The position numbers and the translations under genes are program-made. 64,000 nt of DNA from Aricia agestis (lineage: Eukaryota > Arthropoda > Insecta > Lepidoptera > Lycaenidae): assembly GCF_905147365.1 (NCBI RefSeq), contig NC_056418.1:1208001-1272000 (forward strand), written 5' to 3'. Each line of letters starts with the position of its first letter. The first letter of the stretch is position 1. This document shows, in pieces, positions 22,621 through 34,500 of the stretch. The notes beneath the pieces were generated by a model. That model worked only from the letters and a program-made list of their open reading frames with translations. It made no database searches and was not told the origin of the DNA.

Positions 22621-23321
22621 CAGAAATAAAAATATGAAATACAGAGGCGAAAAAGATTATTTCGTGTCTTAATAATTATTCATCTTATATAACATAGGTA
22701 CATTATGCATATTAAGTATTATTCATAAATCATAACTCACAAATCACAAGTGGACTTTGACTAACAAAAAAAAATACGAACTAAGAATAGGTATTATAAT
22801 ATATTTATAAACAAAATCTGTGTAAAACTACGAATGAAAAATCTTAAAAAGTGACTTAGGTACCGTGATGCAAATGTAGGCTCACATTTTGTAAAGTTTT
22901 AAGGATACCTTCTATATTTTTTACGACAAGACATCGCTTGACGAAAAGTACTTGACGGAGTCACTGAGGAGTTACAACTTACAAGTGCGTTTAATCCGTA
23001 AGATCCCCCAAACACTTTTCTAATCTAAATATTATAAGTACTTAAGAATCTTCATCAACATCGCGCGTCTTCAATCTAATAATTGTCTAATAAACTGTTC
23101 AAAAAAATTAATGCGTGATATGCAGAATTTCGTAGATAAATAATTGAATTATTCTTCCTATTCCGTTTTCGAGAATTCTTTCCATTCAAAAACTAGAAGT
23201 AAAATAGCCAATAGCTAAGTTCCTACGTGCAATAATAATCGAAAAAAAACTGTTTTTTTTTGTAACAGAAACATACACAGATTGCAATTTGCAAGATAAT
23301 TAAGTATAAGTGCATTACATT
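22621..23321. other. AT-rich intron sequence
   Basis: No gene, RNA or clear repeat seen; only short AT-rich microsatellite-like stretches. Confidence 0.4.
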
Positions 23322-23590
23322 ACAAGATGTAACAAAACTAAGTGATAATACTGTAGTTGTGTGTATGTGTCCCTTATATAGAGTTCACTGTGAAAGTAGC
23401 AGCGCTGAAAGTGTATATTTTTACGATTTGTAATGGACAAGCGCCCCAGACTTATGTATTTGCCTATACAAAAGTAAAAAAAGTTGCTCTTTCAGCGCTG
23501 CTACTTTCACAGTGAACTAAGAGAGAAGTCTATATAAGGATCATACACACCCTAAAATATTATCACTTAGTTTTGTTACGCCCTGTAGTT
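23322..23590. mobile_element. Family S repeat, long inverted-repeat form
   Basis: Arms read TGTAACAAAACTAAGTGATA...TTCACTGTGAAAGTAGCAGCG on the left and the complement on the right, ending ATTATCACTTAGTTTTGTTACG. The roughly 90-bp arms with a short centre suggest a foldback transposon; this copy defines the family. Confidence 0.65.
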
Positions 23591-24105
23591 CCAACGTCCA
23601 GGGCTATATTTGTCGTACAAATAAGCCTTAATAATAATTAATTAGGAAACGAATCTTGTAAATTCTCCTCGTCCTCCAAAGCATTAGCATATTCCGCGTT
23701 AAAAACGCGCGTTTTTGTGTTCCGTTCCGGCCGAGCGCGTCGGCCTCTAACGACATGTCGTTACTGTTATCTATGGCTCGTGATAACTCATCGTGTATAC
23801 TGTATAGGCTTCTATTGAGCACGTGAGTCCAGTCACAAGGTCCAAGAGTTAGGCTGGGACTATAAGAAATCACATCAGAGACAACATAATTTAAACATAA
23901 TTTTAACATAATAAATTACGAGGAACGAACTGTCACCTGTGCAGCAGTATTTCCGGACCACTACGACCTGCAAACCTTCAAGAAGAGAGCGTATTCCCTT
24001 TTAAAAGGCCGGCAACGCACCTGTGACTCTTCTAATGTTGCTAGTGTCCATGGGCGACGGTAGTTGCTTTCCATCAGGTGACCCGTTTACTCGTGTTTAA
24101 TAAAA

Positions 24106-25313
24106 ACAATAAAATAAGATCATTAAATACTTACTACGAATTTTCCTTAGCGTTCCAGACTTTGAAAACTTATAACCTTAGTAATATTATATTATGTATA
24201 GACTGTACTAGTGTGGCTTATTTCGACAATAGAATATACTGAATTTTATCCAGAATATACACTTTATTAATAATCATGTTTTCGTGTTCTTCAAAATAAT
24301 TCATTCGAGTTTTCCTTAAGAATGATAATACAGTATGTAAATGAGTAATTTTACTACACTCGCGTAGACACTCGCTAAGAAAATGTTAAGTTATAGAATT
24401 TGATGGCTAAATATATCACGTTCCTTGATTACCCATTAATGGAAAAACAAGGCCTTGTAGTAACATCCTGTATTTTGCTTGTTGATAACTATGCTATTTA
24501 TTTAGTAAATTGTTGTGTTAAGACGGTGACTAACAGTTCGAACATGCCAACTTGTAATCTACTTTAATGATGTTATCGTTAAGAATTTAAACCATTAAAT
24601 ATTTTGGAGTTCAGTTTATAGGATTAGAAATAGAAGACATTATACTTAGATGACTTGTCAACTTTGCCGCGCGGAAATTCGGGAACCATTTTCTGGGGTA
24701 AAATTATCATATTATGCCATTTCGCGGGACTCTTAGACTATAAACTGTAAAGTATAATATATATCAAAAACTGCATAAGTGGGAAGAAGCAAAAATACAA
24801 AAACACAGACAGATATGCAGATGGACAGACAAATACAATTTCGCATTTATAATGTACATAATTGACAGATAATAATATTATACTTTTTGGGGTCAGCCAG
24901 CCAAAGTCTTTTGCGTGACACATCATAGATCATCATAACCTTCTTCTCTTCAATTATTCTCGTGGCTGTATTTACTATTACTATCGACAATAGTTAATGG
25001 TGATTATTGTAAGCGGGACAGAAATGTGTTTGCGTCCGGCGGAAGTGTATTATGTGTGTCCGGTCATGCGACACTTCGTCCAATGTTCAAAGCGCCATGG
25101 ATGACCATTAATACGTTATATAACCGATGGCCATGTTAGGTGCGTTTAGATGATAAATCTAATGAAATGTGAGGTCTGAAGGTGGATAGTTATGTAAAAT
25201 AAGTAGACAAATAATTTAATACACACGATCTACTACTAACTGTAGAGCGAAGTAGAGAGATAGAGTTTCCATAACAAATCACATTCAATAATCACATTTT
25301 ATTTGATGACAAT
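24106..25313. other. AT-rich intron sequence before the first coding exon
   Basis: About 1.2 kb with no gene or clear repeat; no splice-compatible coding exon was found. Confidence 0.4.
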
Positions 25314-25515
25314 AGATGATGCCCGCATCTCCGTTGCGCCAAAATTCGTTTATCACGCGGGTACCGTACATTTTCCGGGATAAAAAGTATCCTATTTCCT
25401 TTCCTGGGACTCAAAGTATCTCCTTGCCAAGTTTCAGCAAAATTGCTTCAGTGGTTTGAGCGTGAAGAGGTAACAGACAGACAGACACACTTTCGCATTT
25501 ATAATATTAGTATAG
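25314..25515 (+). repeat. RTE-type LINE/SINE 3' tail (family R)
   Basis: GATGATGCCCGCATCTCCGTTGCG through to TTCGCATTTATAATATTAGTAT; directly precedes the acceptor of the first coding exon of the Mab-21 gene. Confidence 0.65.
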
Positions 25516-25560
25516 TATTTAATAGCATGGATTCTGCAAACGTTGCTTCCATGTTTTCAG

Positions 25561-28500
25561 ATGGGATCCGCTGCATCATCAGCGGGGGAGACGCCGGGCG
25601 CGGATCTGACGCTGCCGGCTTCCGGCCTTCACTTCTCCGCCGGCCAGCTCCGCTGTCTCAACGACTACGTGGACAAGCTGTATGAGGATGATCAGAAAGG
25701 TAATGCCTTTGTTCCAATCACGTGCCTGTGTTCTGTCAATGATAGTTGAACTAGTCCAGAGGAATGTGCATCACGATGGTCTCCTCCACAACAAGATATG
25801 CATAGAATGTTCTTATGATTTCAAAATGTCTCTTTACTATACGGCATCACTTGGGATGAAATTTGTCCCACGTGCCAAAGCTTTAACCGGTGACTTTCTC
25901 ATACCTCTTGTTATTTACCGGTTTTACCTAAATTTTACTATGTCCCTCATGTCAGGTCGCATGAGCATCGAGGCGGAGTACTCCGTGGAGACTCTGGTGC
26001 AGCGGCTGGTGGACGGCGCCGGGCAGCGCGACCCGCGGTTCCGCTGTGCGCACATGATCGCGCTGCATCGGGGGAAAAAGGTGGGTCTTTTCACAAGGGC
26101 ATAATGAGAGAGTCCTCAGTAATTCCTGTACCAGCTCGAAGGTCAGCAAACCACGGACTAAACTCCCACATACCATGTTTTGTAAGGTGACCAAGGTATT
26201 CCCTGATGCTATATCGGCTACAAAATATTTGGATCTACAGAATACTAGCTTCCGCCCGCGACTTCGTCCGCGTGGAATAGTTACTTTCAGCTAACGCTTA
26301 ACTTTAACACGCGACTTCGAGTTTATATAGGTAAGTCAGACTGACTCCTATTATTTTACATCATATATATTGTAGGGTAATATCACTGAATGCCCTAGAA
26401 TTAGAAAAGTTAATGCAATGTATAATATCTGGGCTTTTAATTCTAGATGCGGTCAAGGTCACTGGAGTACCTGATCACACTGGACGGTCTCCCGGCGCTG
26501 GACTCGGGCGGGTGCGCGCTGCAGGACGGGCCGGTGGGCTACGGCAAGATCCGGCTCGAGGGACCAGAAGCTGACCGCTGGGCGGAATTCATGACGCCTA
26601 CAGGGTATCTGTGCAGGTACTACTTTTTCAAATTTTAGTTTTACTGACATGAATATTAGTCAAATATGTTTTCAGTGTTACTTGAAAGTAGGTCTAGATA
26701 CAGCTGGAACGGTTTTAAACGTGGTTTGCCTTTATTTTATTACTGTAGCACAGTAGCAGAATTATATTATTACTGTTTGCTGACAAAACTTGTTTTCTTC
26801 TACTTGGAGTGTCTGTCGTAGGGTGTTTTTTGTGTGAAAGGGAGGAACAAAGCACCAAAGAGGAGCTTCCCCTCTTTGGTGCTTTGTTCAAACCAAACCC
26901 AGCCTACTTCGAAACGGCGCATTCGAATCTTCGGATCCAACCGAAAGCCGACCGAAGATTTGATACAAACCTTAGTCCGACGATACGATAGGGATATCGT
27001 CTATCGTAGTCTCGTGACAAACTTCGGTTGACCCGAGCCGAGTCTTTGAACGAATGTATTTCGGAGTAGCAAACGGCCCGATCATTCGGCCGAAACATTC
27101 AAAACTTGCACTCCGCAGTAGACCTCCTGAACCGAGCATGTATGTTTGTGATTATTCTACTCGGCTCAGTAGCCGTTATAAGAAGAATTATAAGACAGTT
27201 GTTCGCAGGGACAAGGTGGTAGAGCGCTGGGTGGAGCTGCTGGCGCGGTGCGCGGCGGCGCGCGGTGGGGGCGCCTCGCGCGCGCTGTGCGCCCGGGCAC
27301 ATGCGCACGCGCAGCCATACACCTACTGCTACTTGGAGAGAGGTTGGTTGAATAGATATAGAAAATATAAAGACAATAAATTTATAATATACCGACCTTC
27401 AAGTTACTAAAGGAGGGTTTACACGGGTGACTATAAAGCTGCACACCTTTAGCATATTATAAAATGTCTTTAATTTTTATCCCCTTTAGGGGATAAAAAT
27501 TAAAGTTAAAAATTTTAAATAAATAACCCGGGGCTTAATAACTCAGTGTTAACGTTTTTAATTCTTAACTCATACTACATATTGCACCAGAAGAATTTAT
27601 CACAGAGTCAACTAACCCGGGCTTATGTCATGTTCATTCATTCTTTTTACATCCAGCCAAATATGATAGATCGAATGCTGAATAATTTAAGTGTACTGCT
27701 CTCTCTCGATCCACAGTACTTTAAATAAGGCTATCTCCTTATGTCAGATTTGAAATGACACGTGGTTCTATGTCGCATTGTGTAGTGAATTGTGATATTT
27801 TGTGCAAATAAATTAAGCGGAAAATGATAAAAATTGGGAAGAAATAACACTTGTGTCCAATGTTTATCTAGTCTACCTATTTATAAAGGAGTTCACTAAA
27901 GACGCACTAATCCAATGATATTATTATTAAACTTTGGTAGGGAATTACTTTTTATGCTCACTTGTATATTGCAATTATTTTCAATTTTATTTAATAAAAA
28001 GAGAACAGTTTCTTTTTCTAAGCGAAATCTTCGATGGAAATCTTTGTCTCTTTGTGAGTAAATACTGGACCCTAAACAGATCGGTCCGTTCTACAATCCT
28101 TCTGTAATACGAGTCCGAACTAATGTATTCGATAATTTCTTCATCATCATCAGATAACAACCACTGATCATTTATCATGGTTAAACACAAAATAAAATCG
28201 GTACCTATTACTGAACACAACAAAGTACATATAAGTCATTTACGAAAAATCTCAGTTTTGATATTACTAACCCAGAGTTAGTTGATTTAACCCTCCGACA
28301 TCGGTGGGTTAAAAATTTAAAAAATTAACTCGAGGTTAACTCCTAACTCTGTGGTGCAAGACATGATGTGAATTTAAATTCGAAGTATAATTTAACTCAG
28401 AGTTAAGCGTGTCAACCCAGTCTGGCGCAAGTGGGCCTTAAGGTGATGAAAATAAGATCACGTCTATTCTTAAATGTCAAATTCTTTGTTGCTTGTGAAG

Positions 28501-31500
28501 GTTCATAAGTAAGAAATGTTTTGGTTTTACCTTCTATGTTAGCAACAATAAATTATAGCTCTATTTTATGTAAAAACGAGCTTTTGCCCGCGGCTTCGCT
28601 CGCGTTAAGAAGTATTATTAAATACAAACTTTCATTCCCTATTTGAACCCCTTGGGGTTGGAATTTATCAAAATCCTTTCTTAGTGGATGCCTACGTTAT
28701 AACATCTACCTGCATGCCAAATTTCAGCCCGATCCGTCCAGTGGTTTGGGCTGTGCGTTGATAGATCACCATGTCAGTCAGTCACCTTCGAGTTTTATAA
28801 ATTATATAGACTACAATGAGACAAATCATAATGTTTATTATCTAATTAGAATCTACCAAGGATGAACCTAAAACGAGTACACGTAAACTACGTGCATCAG
28901 ATGGTTCTTGCTACATTAGTAAGGACCATCAGTACTCTAGAAGATATTGATTCCTAGGCAGTTGACAGACCTTCGTCATTTGGTCGGTTTATGTCAATTG
29001 CATATTAGTCGTCATCTGATGGCTAGGTTTGATGTAACGCGACCAAATTATGTAGGTCAGCCATCAGCCTAGGAATAAACTTCTCGGAATATGCTTTGTA
29101 ATTTGTAGGTCAGCACTGAAACCCGCGGGCATACTTCCCTCACACGGCCCCACGTCAAAAACTTCCCCAGTGGCGTGACGGAAGACAAATTAAATCCCCC
29201 CCTCTCCCTCCCACCCTCGCCCGCCGCCAAATCCGTTTACAGAATCAGTGGCTAATGGAAGTTCGCGAGGATCATAAAACATTATAATTAAGTCTACCCT
29301 CTAATTGATTTCATAACGCGTCATAATATTATGTCAGCTATACTGCCTATACAGGCTGAACCAGAACAAAGTGTTTGTGATGTTTATGTGTTGCTTAAAT
29401 AGAGTACACTGTGAAAATAGTAGCGCTGAAAGGGAGTCTTTTTTAGGGTTCCGTACCCAAAGGGTAAACACGGGCCCTATTACTGAGACTTCGATGTCTG
29501 TCTCCAGACTGTAACTCAAGAACGGTAATAATAAATAAATAAATAAATTCTTTATTGAGAGCTTCTAAGGCCCAAATTGTTAGTAACAAATATCTTAAAA
29601 ACTAGGTTAGTGGGTAGTATTTTATAAGTTTTGAGTGACATTTATTTTCTAACTAGAACCCTTAAACTGAATAACTTACGCATGATTTCCGATGTTGCAT
29701 GCTGCATGACTTCTCCTTTAATAATCAATGAAATATTATGATATGTACAAAATATTAACTTGTATTGCATCTGATTCCCCCCCCTGCTTTTTGTAAAATT
29801 ATAATAATATTTCTACATACTATACACCAAAATGAAGCCAAAAACAAAACGCCTAACACAAGAATCCAATCATAGTGACCAATCAATAGATGACTTAACG
29901 GGAAACACCATAAACCAGACAAGTGACGGATGTAGCCTTGTATCCAGTAGCCCCAAGACCACCAAGCCTGAGAAAATAACATTAGACAATATAAGCGTTC
30001 TATTAGATACCAAACTTGAAAAATTAAAATCATCACTAATAGAAGATGTAAAAAATATAATACGAACGGAATTTCATTATGCAATTGAACAACTTCAAAG
30101 TCAAGTTGCAAAAGATAGAAATACCCCTGGAAAAACTGTCCCTGTAGATGAGCAAATACAAATAAAAGAAAATATTACCATAACTACTCTTAACCAAAAA
30201 ATAGAAACTATAGAAAAACAACTCGAAGATTTAAAAAACAGCAGAAGAATAGTGCTCTATGGCCTGAATGAAAAACACCACGAAACCGAGCATGACATCA
30301 TAAACCATGTATCCAGAGCGTTTTATGAGATAATGAACATTCATATTGATCCTTACATCGAAAGCGTAAAGCGTATCGGCAAACACGGAGACAGAAGACC
30401 AATAAATATAGAATTAATGAATAAACGACTGGCTAAACACATCATTGAATGTTCACAAATATTCCAGAATACAGGTTTAGCTGTCAGCCCTTACATGAAC
30501 AAAATGAGACTTGAACATCGAAACAGACTTCGGGAAACCCTGCGCTACGCAAGACAAAATGGAGATCATGCAGTAATAAAAAACAATATACTTTATATCA
30601 ATGGAATAGAACATACCATCAATACAGAACATACTAAACCTGAAATTGATGTGACTACTAACTCTATAATTCAGAATAATAGGAACATAGACGAGACGTT
30701 ACAAAACCAATCGTATTCTTCAACAGAACAACTAAACCAGGCACTGAATCCAACAAGAAACCGGACATTTCGAAACTAAGCTAAATATTGTTTTTCAAAA
30801 TATCCAAAGTTTAGGAAATAAAATAGATTTAGTTGAACATTTTTTATTAGATTCTAAGGTAGATATTCTATTACTGTCAGAAATATGGAAAAATAAAAAC
30901 TTCTGTGATTCAATTTTTATACCAGGATATAAGATAGTCTCGACCTTCTGTCGAGAAACACGTGAGGGTGGAGGAGTGTGTATAATACTAAAAGATGATA
31001 TAGAATATATTGAAAGAAAAGATATAAATAATAATTCTCAAGAATATGTGATAGAATTTAGTGCAATAGAAATTCCTAAACTAAACTGTGTCCTAATAGG
31101 TTTATATAGAGCAGATAGGCATATTAATATATTCTATGAACAAATAACGAAAATACTTAATAAATTAAATACAAAAAATATGAATAAATATATAATTCTT
31201 GGGGGAGACTTTAATATAAATATACTAAATACTAACAAACAAACAGAAGAACTCATACATACAATGCGCTCATATAATCTTGAACAATTAATAAAAGAAC
31301 CAACAAGGGTAACTAGCAATAGTTCTACATGTATAGATCTCTTATTTACAAACTACAATCCTCTTCTAAAAAAATGTCAAGTTGAGGATTATGGATTATC
31401 AGATCACAAAGCGCTAAATATTACAATAGACAACAATAATTTACATTCAAAAAATAACAGGCCGTGGTATATAAAGAAAAGAATATTTACAATAGAAAAA

Positions 31501-34500
31501 ATGAACTCATTTAATAACGCACTAAAAGAAATTGAATGGCATAATATAATTAATGAAAAAGATGATGTAAATGTAAATTACAACAACTTTAGCTCGATTT
31601 TAAAAACAATTCTAAATAAACATATACCAATACAAAAAATTAAAATTAAAAATAAACCTAAAAAATCTTGGTTAACTACAGGGTTGAAAAAATCATGCAA
31701 ACACAAAAGAATATTACGAACAATATTAAATCAAACAAATAACGATGTCATACATAAATTCTATAAAAAATACTGCAAAACGCTAAAGCGTACAATAAAA
31801 ATATCGAAAAAATTGAGCTATAAAAATCAAATGGAAAAATCTGACAACAAAACCAAAACTATGTGGCGCATCATAAACCAAAAATCTGGCAGAACAAAAG
31901 ACAACACACATGAAAACATCTCATTAAAACTCGATGACAAAACTGTAAAATGTCCTAAAGAAATAACAAACACCTTCAATAAGTATTTTGCAACAGTTGG
32001 TACCGACCCAAATAAAAAAATATCTGCAAAGGGCCGCCCCGTCGTTAACTCTCCCCTATGCTCCATGTATCTGAGTCCCGTAAACCGCAAAGAAATTATA
32101 AATCTTATCCGTTCTATCAAAAACAAACACAGCTGCGGTATGGACGACATTCCACCAACCCTAGTAAAACATTGCGCAATAAACCTTTCCGTACCCCTAA
32201 CATACCTTGTAAACCAAAGTTTCCTAGAGGCAAAATTTCCAGATTCCTTAAAAATATCCCTAATAACGCCAATTCACAAGAAAGGTGACAAGCAAACTCC
32301 TAGTAACTACAGACCCATAGCTTTACTACCAACATTCTCCAAAATATTTGAAAAGGCCATGTGTATCAGACTATACAACTTTCTGGAAAGGAATAATATT
32401 CTGGACGATAGTCAAAACGGCTTTAGGCAGGCGAGATCTACGACGCTGGCAGTCTATAAATATATCCAAACGGCTCTCCAATACATAAATGACCAAAAGT
32501 ACGTATTAAGTATTCTGCTGGACATGACAAAGGCTTATGACAAGGTGATATATGATATACTTCTTGAAAAGCTATCAGGCTCCGGTATACGTGGACCAGC
32601 ATACTCATGGTTCAAATCCTTTCTAGAAAATAGAAAACAAATTGTACAGATAGAACACAACGATCAAGAAACACGAGAAATCACTAAAATAAGATCAGAG
32701 GAACTGGAGATGATATGTTCTATTCCCCAGGGAAGTGTGATAGGTTGTGTTCTATTTTTGCTCTACATAAACGATTTACCTAAAATCTTAAATAGCCAAA
32801 TAGCTCTTCCGGTATTATTTGCAGACGATATATCGATCCTAATCAAATATGAAAATACAAACTCAACAGATGACGTATTGCAAAAAATATTAAAAGATGT
32901 AACAGATTGGCTTCGAGATCACAATCTGGAAATTAACTTTAAAAAGACAAAAACTATCCAATTCAGATCATATAAAAAACCAGCAATAAAAATAAATACA
33001 ACGTTTGAAAACACTAATTTAGATACAGTAGACACATTCAATCTGCTCGGCATTAACATAGACACTCATTTAAATTGGAAAACACATATTCAAACCATCA
33101 AATCAAAATTATCAAAATTCACATACGCACTTTTTCATCTTAAATGCAGCACAGATACACAAACCTCTCTCACAGCATACTATGCTTATGCATACTCCTG
33201 GCTGCGATACGGGATCATACTGTGGGGGAACAGCGTAAACAGCCACGAACTCTTTATCTTACAAAAAAAATGCGTAAGAATAATAGCACAAATAAAAAAT
33301 AGAGACAGCTGCAGGCCATATTTCATTAAATACAAATTACTTACACTTACATCCATTTACATACTAGATATTAGCTTATTTGTTTTCAAAAATTTCGATT
33401 ACTTTACTAAAGTTAAAGATACACATGACATTAACACACGACACAAAAACAGACTACATTTACCATACTCCAGAATTAAAATGCTAAACGAAAGCCCATA
33501 CTACATGTCAGTTAAAATATTTAATCACCTCCCAGATGCAATTAAAAATGAAACAAAACTATTATCATTTACGAGAAAATTAAAAAGCTACCTAAGTGAA
33601 AAATGTTTCTACTCGCTTGAAGAATTCTTTTCTAAAGAAGATTAATTATGGTCTAAAGAATAATGTTCATAAAATATATTAAGTACTTTCATTCATGTAC
33701 TATTGTAATTGTTTATATTATATGAAATTAAGAAACGAACAATACATAATATTATGTTACTTATGTAAGTAGTTAACAAATTACAATCCAAAATATATCT
33801 TGTTAAGTACTATTTTATAAGCAACCGCCTGTACAAGGTGCTGAGTTTGTATATTGTATACTATACTTGGATGCTAATAAAGTCTTTGAATCTTTGAATC
33901 TAAATGGTGTTCTAGTATCGGCGAGTCGTATTTTTCAGCCAGCATCTTTAGAATAGCATTGGTACTCGATCGCAGTCTGCTCAGCAAGGACCATGTCTTT
34001 TTTCTTATGATTGCATAAAAGTCATCAGTATGCTCATTTGCAAACATACCCGACGCTGAGCAGAATCGTGGCAGTCCCAACAGTAATAGCTAGGGAGTTG
34101 ATATTTTCACAGATTATGTATTTCTGTTGCCACTATAACAACAAATACTATAAAAACAAAATAAATTAAATATTTAAGAGGGGCTCCCATACAACAAACG
34201 TGATTCTTTACTATTTTTGCTCTATAATGGTACGGAACCCTTCGTGCGCGAGTCCAACTCGCACTTGGCCGATTATTATTTGAGATTCATGAGTTTGCCT
34301 ATACAAAACTTACAACTTACAAAAAAATATTATTTCAGCGCTGCTACTTTCACAGCGAACTCTATACAGGGGGCTGAAGTCTGAACCAGGGCCGTAGCTA
34401 GGGGGGGGCATAGTGGGGCAATGCCCTACCTTAAAATCACAATGCCCTACCTTAAAAATTACCAATAATCGGCCAAGTGCGAGTCGGACCCGCGCACGAA

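Larger units (their letters stand above)
29640..33897 (+). mobile_element. Apparently intact non-LTR retrotransposon (Jockey/CR1-like group)
   Basis: About 4.2 kb with two open ORFs (29832-30779; 30748-33645), a 3' region with AATAAAG and a TTTGAATC tandem tail at 33880-33897. The left boundary is approximate; no clean target duplication was found. Composition is strikingly A-rich on the coding strand. It lies in the sense direction in intron 4 of the Mab-21 gene. The clade (CR1, L2, Daphne or relative) was not decided. Both ORFs being uninterrupted suggests recent activity. Confidence 0.85.
29531..34082 (-). mobile_element. Truncated minus-strand LINE (host of a second LINE)
   Basis: The right end, read on the minus strand from 34080, encodes a LINE C-terminus (GLPRFCSASGMFANEHTDDF, then a Lys/Arg/Leu-rich segment). 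The left end is the tail in reverse (AATAAAG then ATTT repeats at 29531-29545). The two are separated by the plus-strand LINE at about 29640-33897. Five-prime truncation and the GTAATA duplication fit target-primed insertion. Confidence 0.7.
29440..34278 (+). repeat. Family W repeat split by a 4.55-kb insertion
   Basis: 29440-29530 (AGGGTTCCGTACCCAAAGGG ... AAGAACGGTAATA) and 34083-34278 (GTAATAGCTAGGG ... CGCACTTGGCCG) are the two halves of one dispersed repeat. Intact copies in the window (for example 47870-48170, minus) read straight through AAGAACG-TAATAGCTAG. GTAATA is repeated at both junctions (29525-29530, 34083-34088), marking the target duplication of the inserted LINE. Confidence 0.8.

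Noticed and set aside
27054..27410. 118-codon frame spanning exon 4 of the Mab-21 gene
   Set aside because: Its 3' part is the exon read in its true frame, the 5' part is intron; only 27209-27342 is coding.
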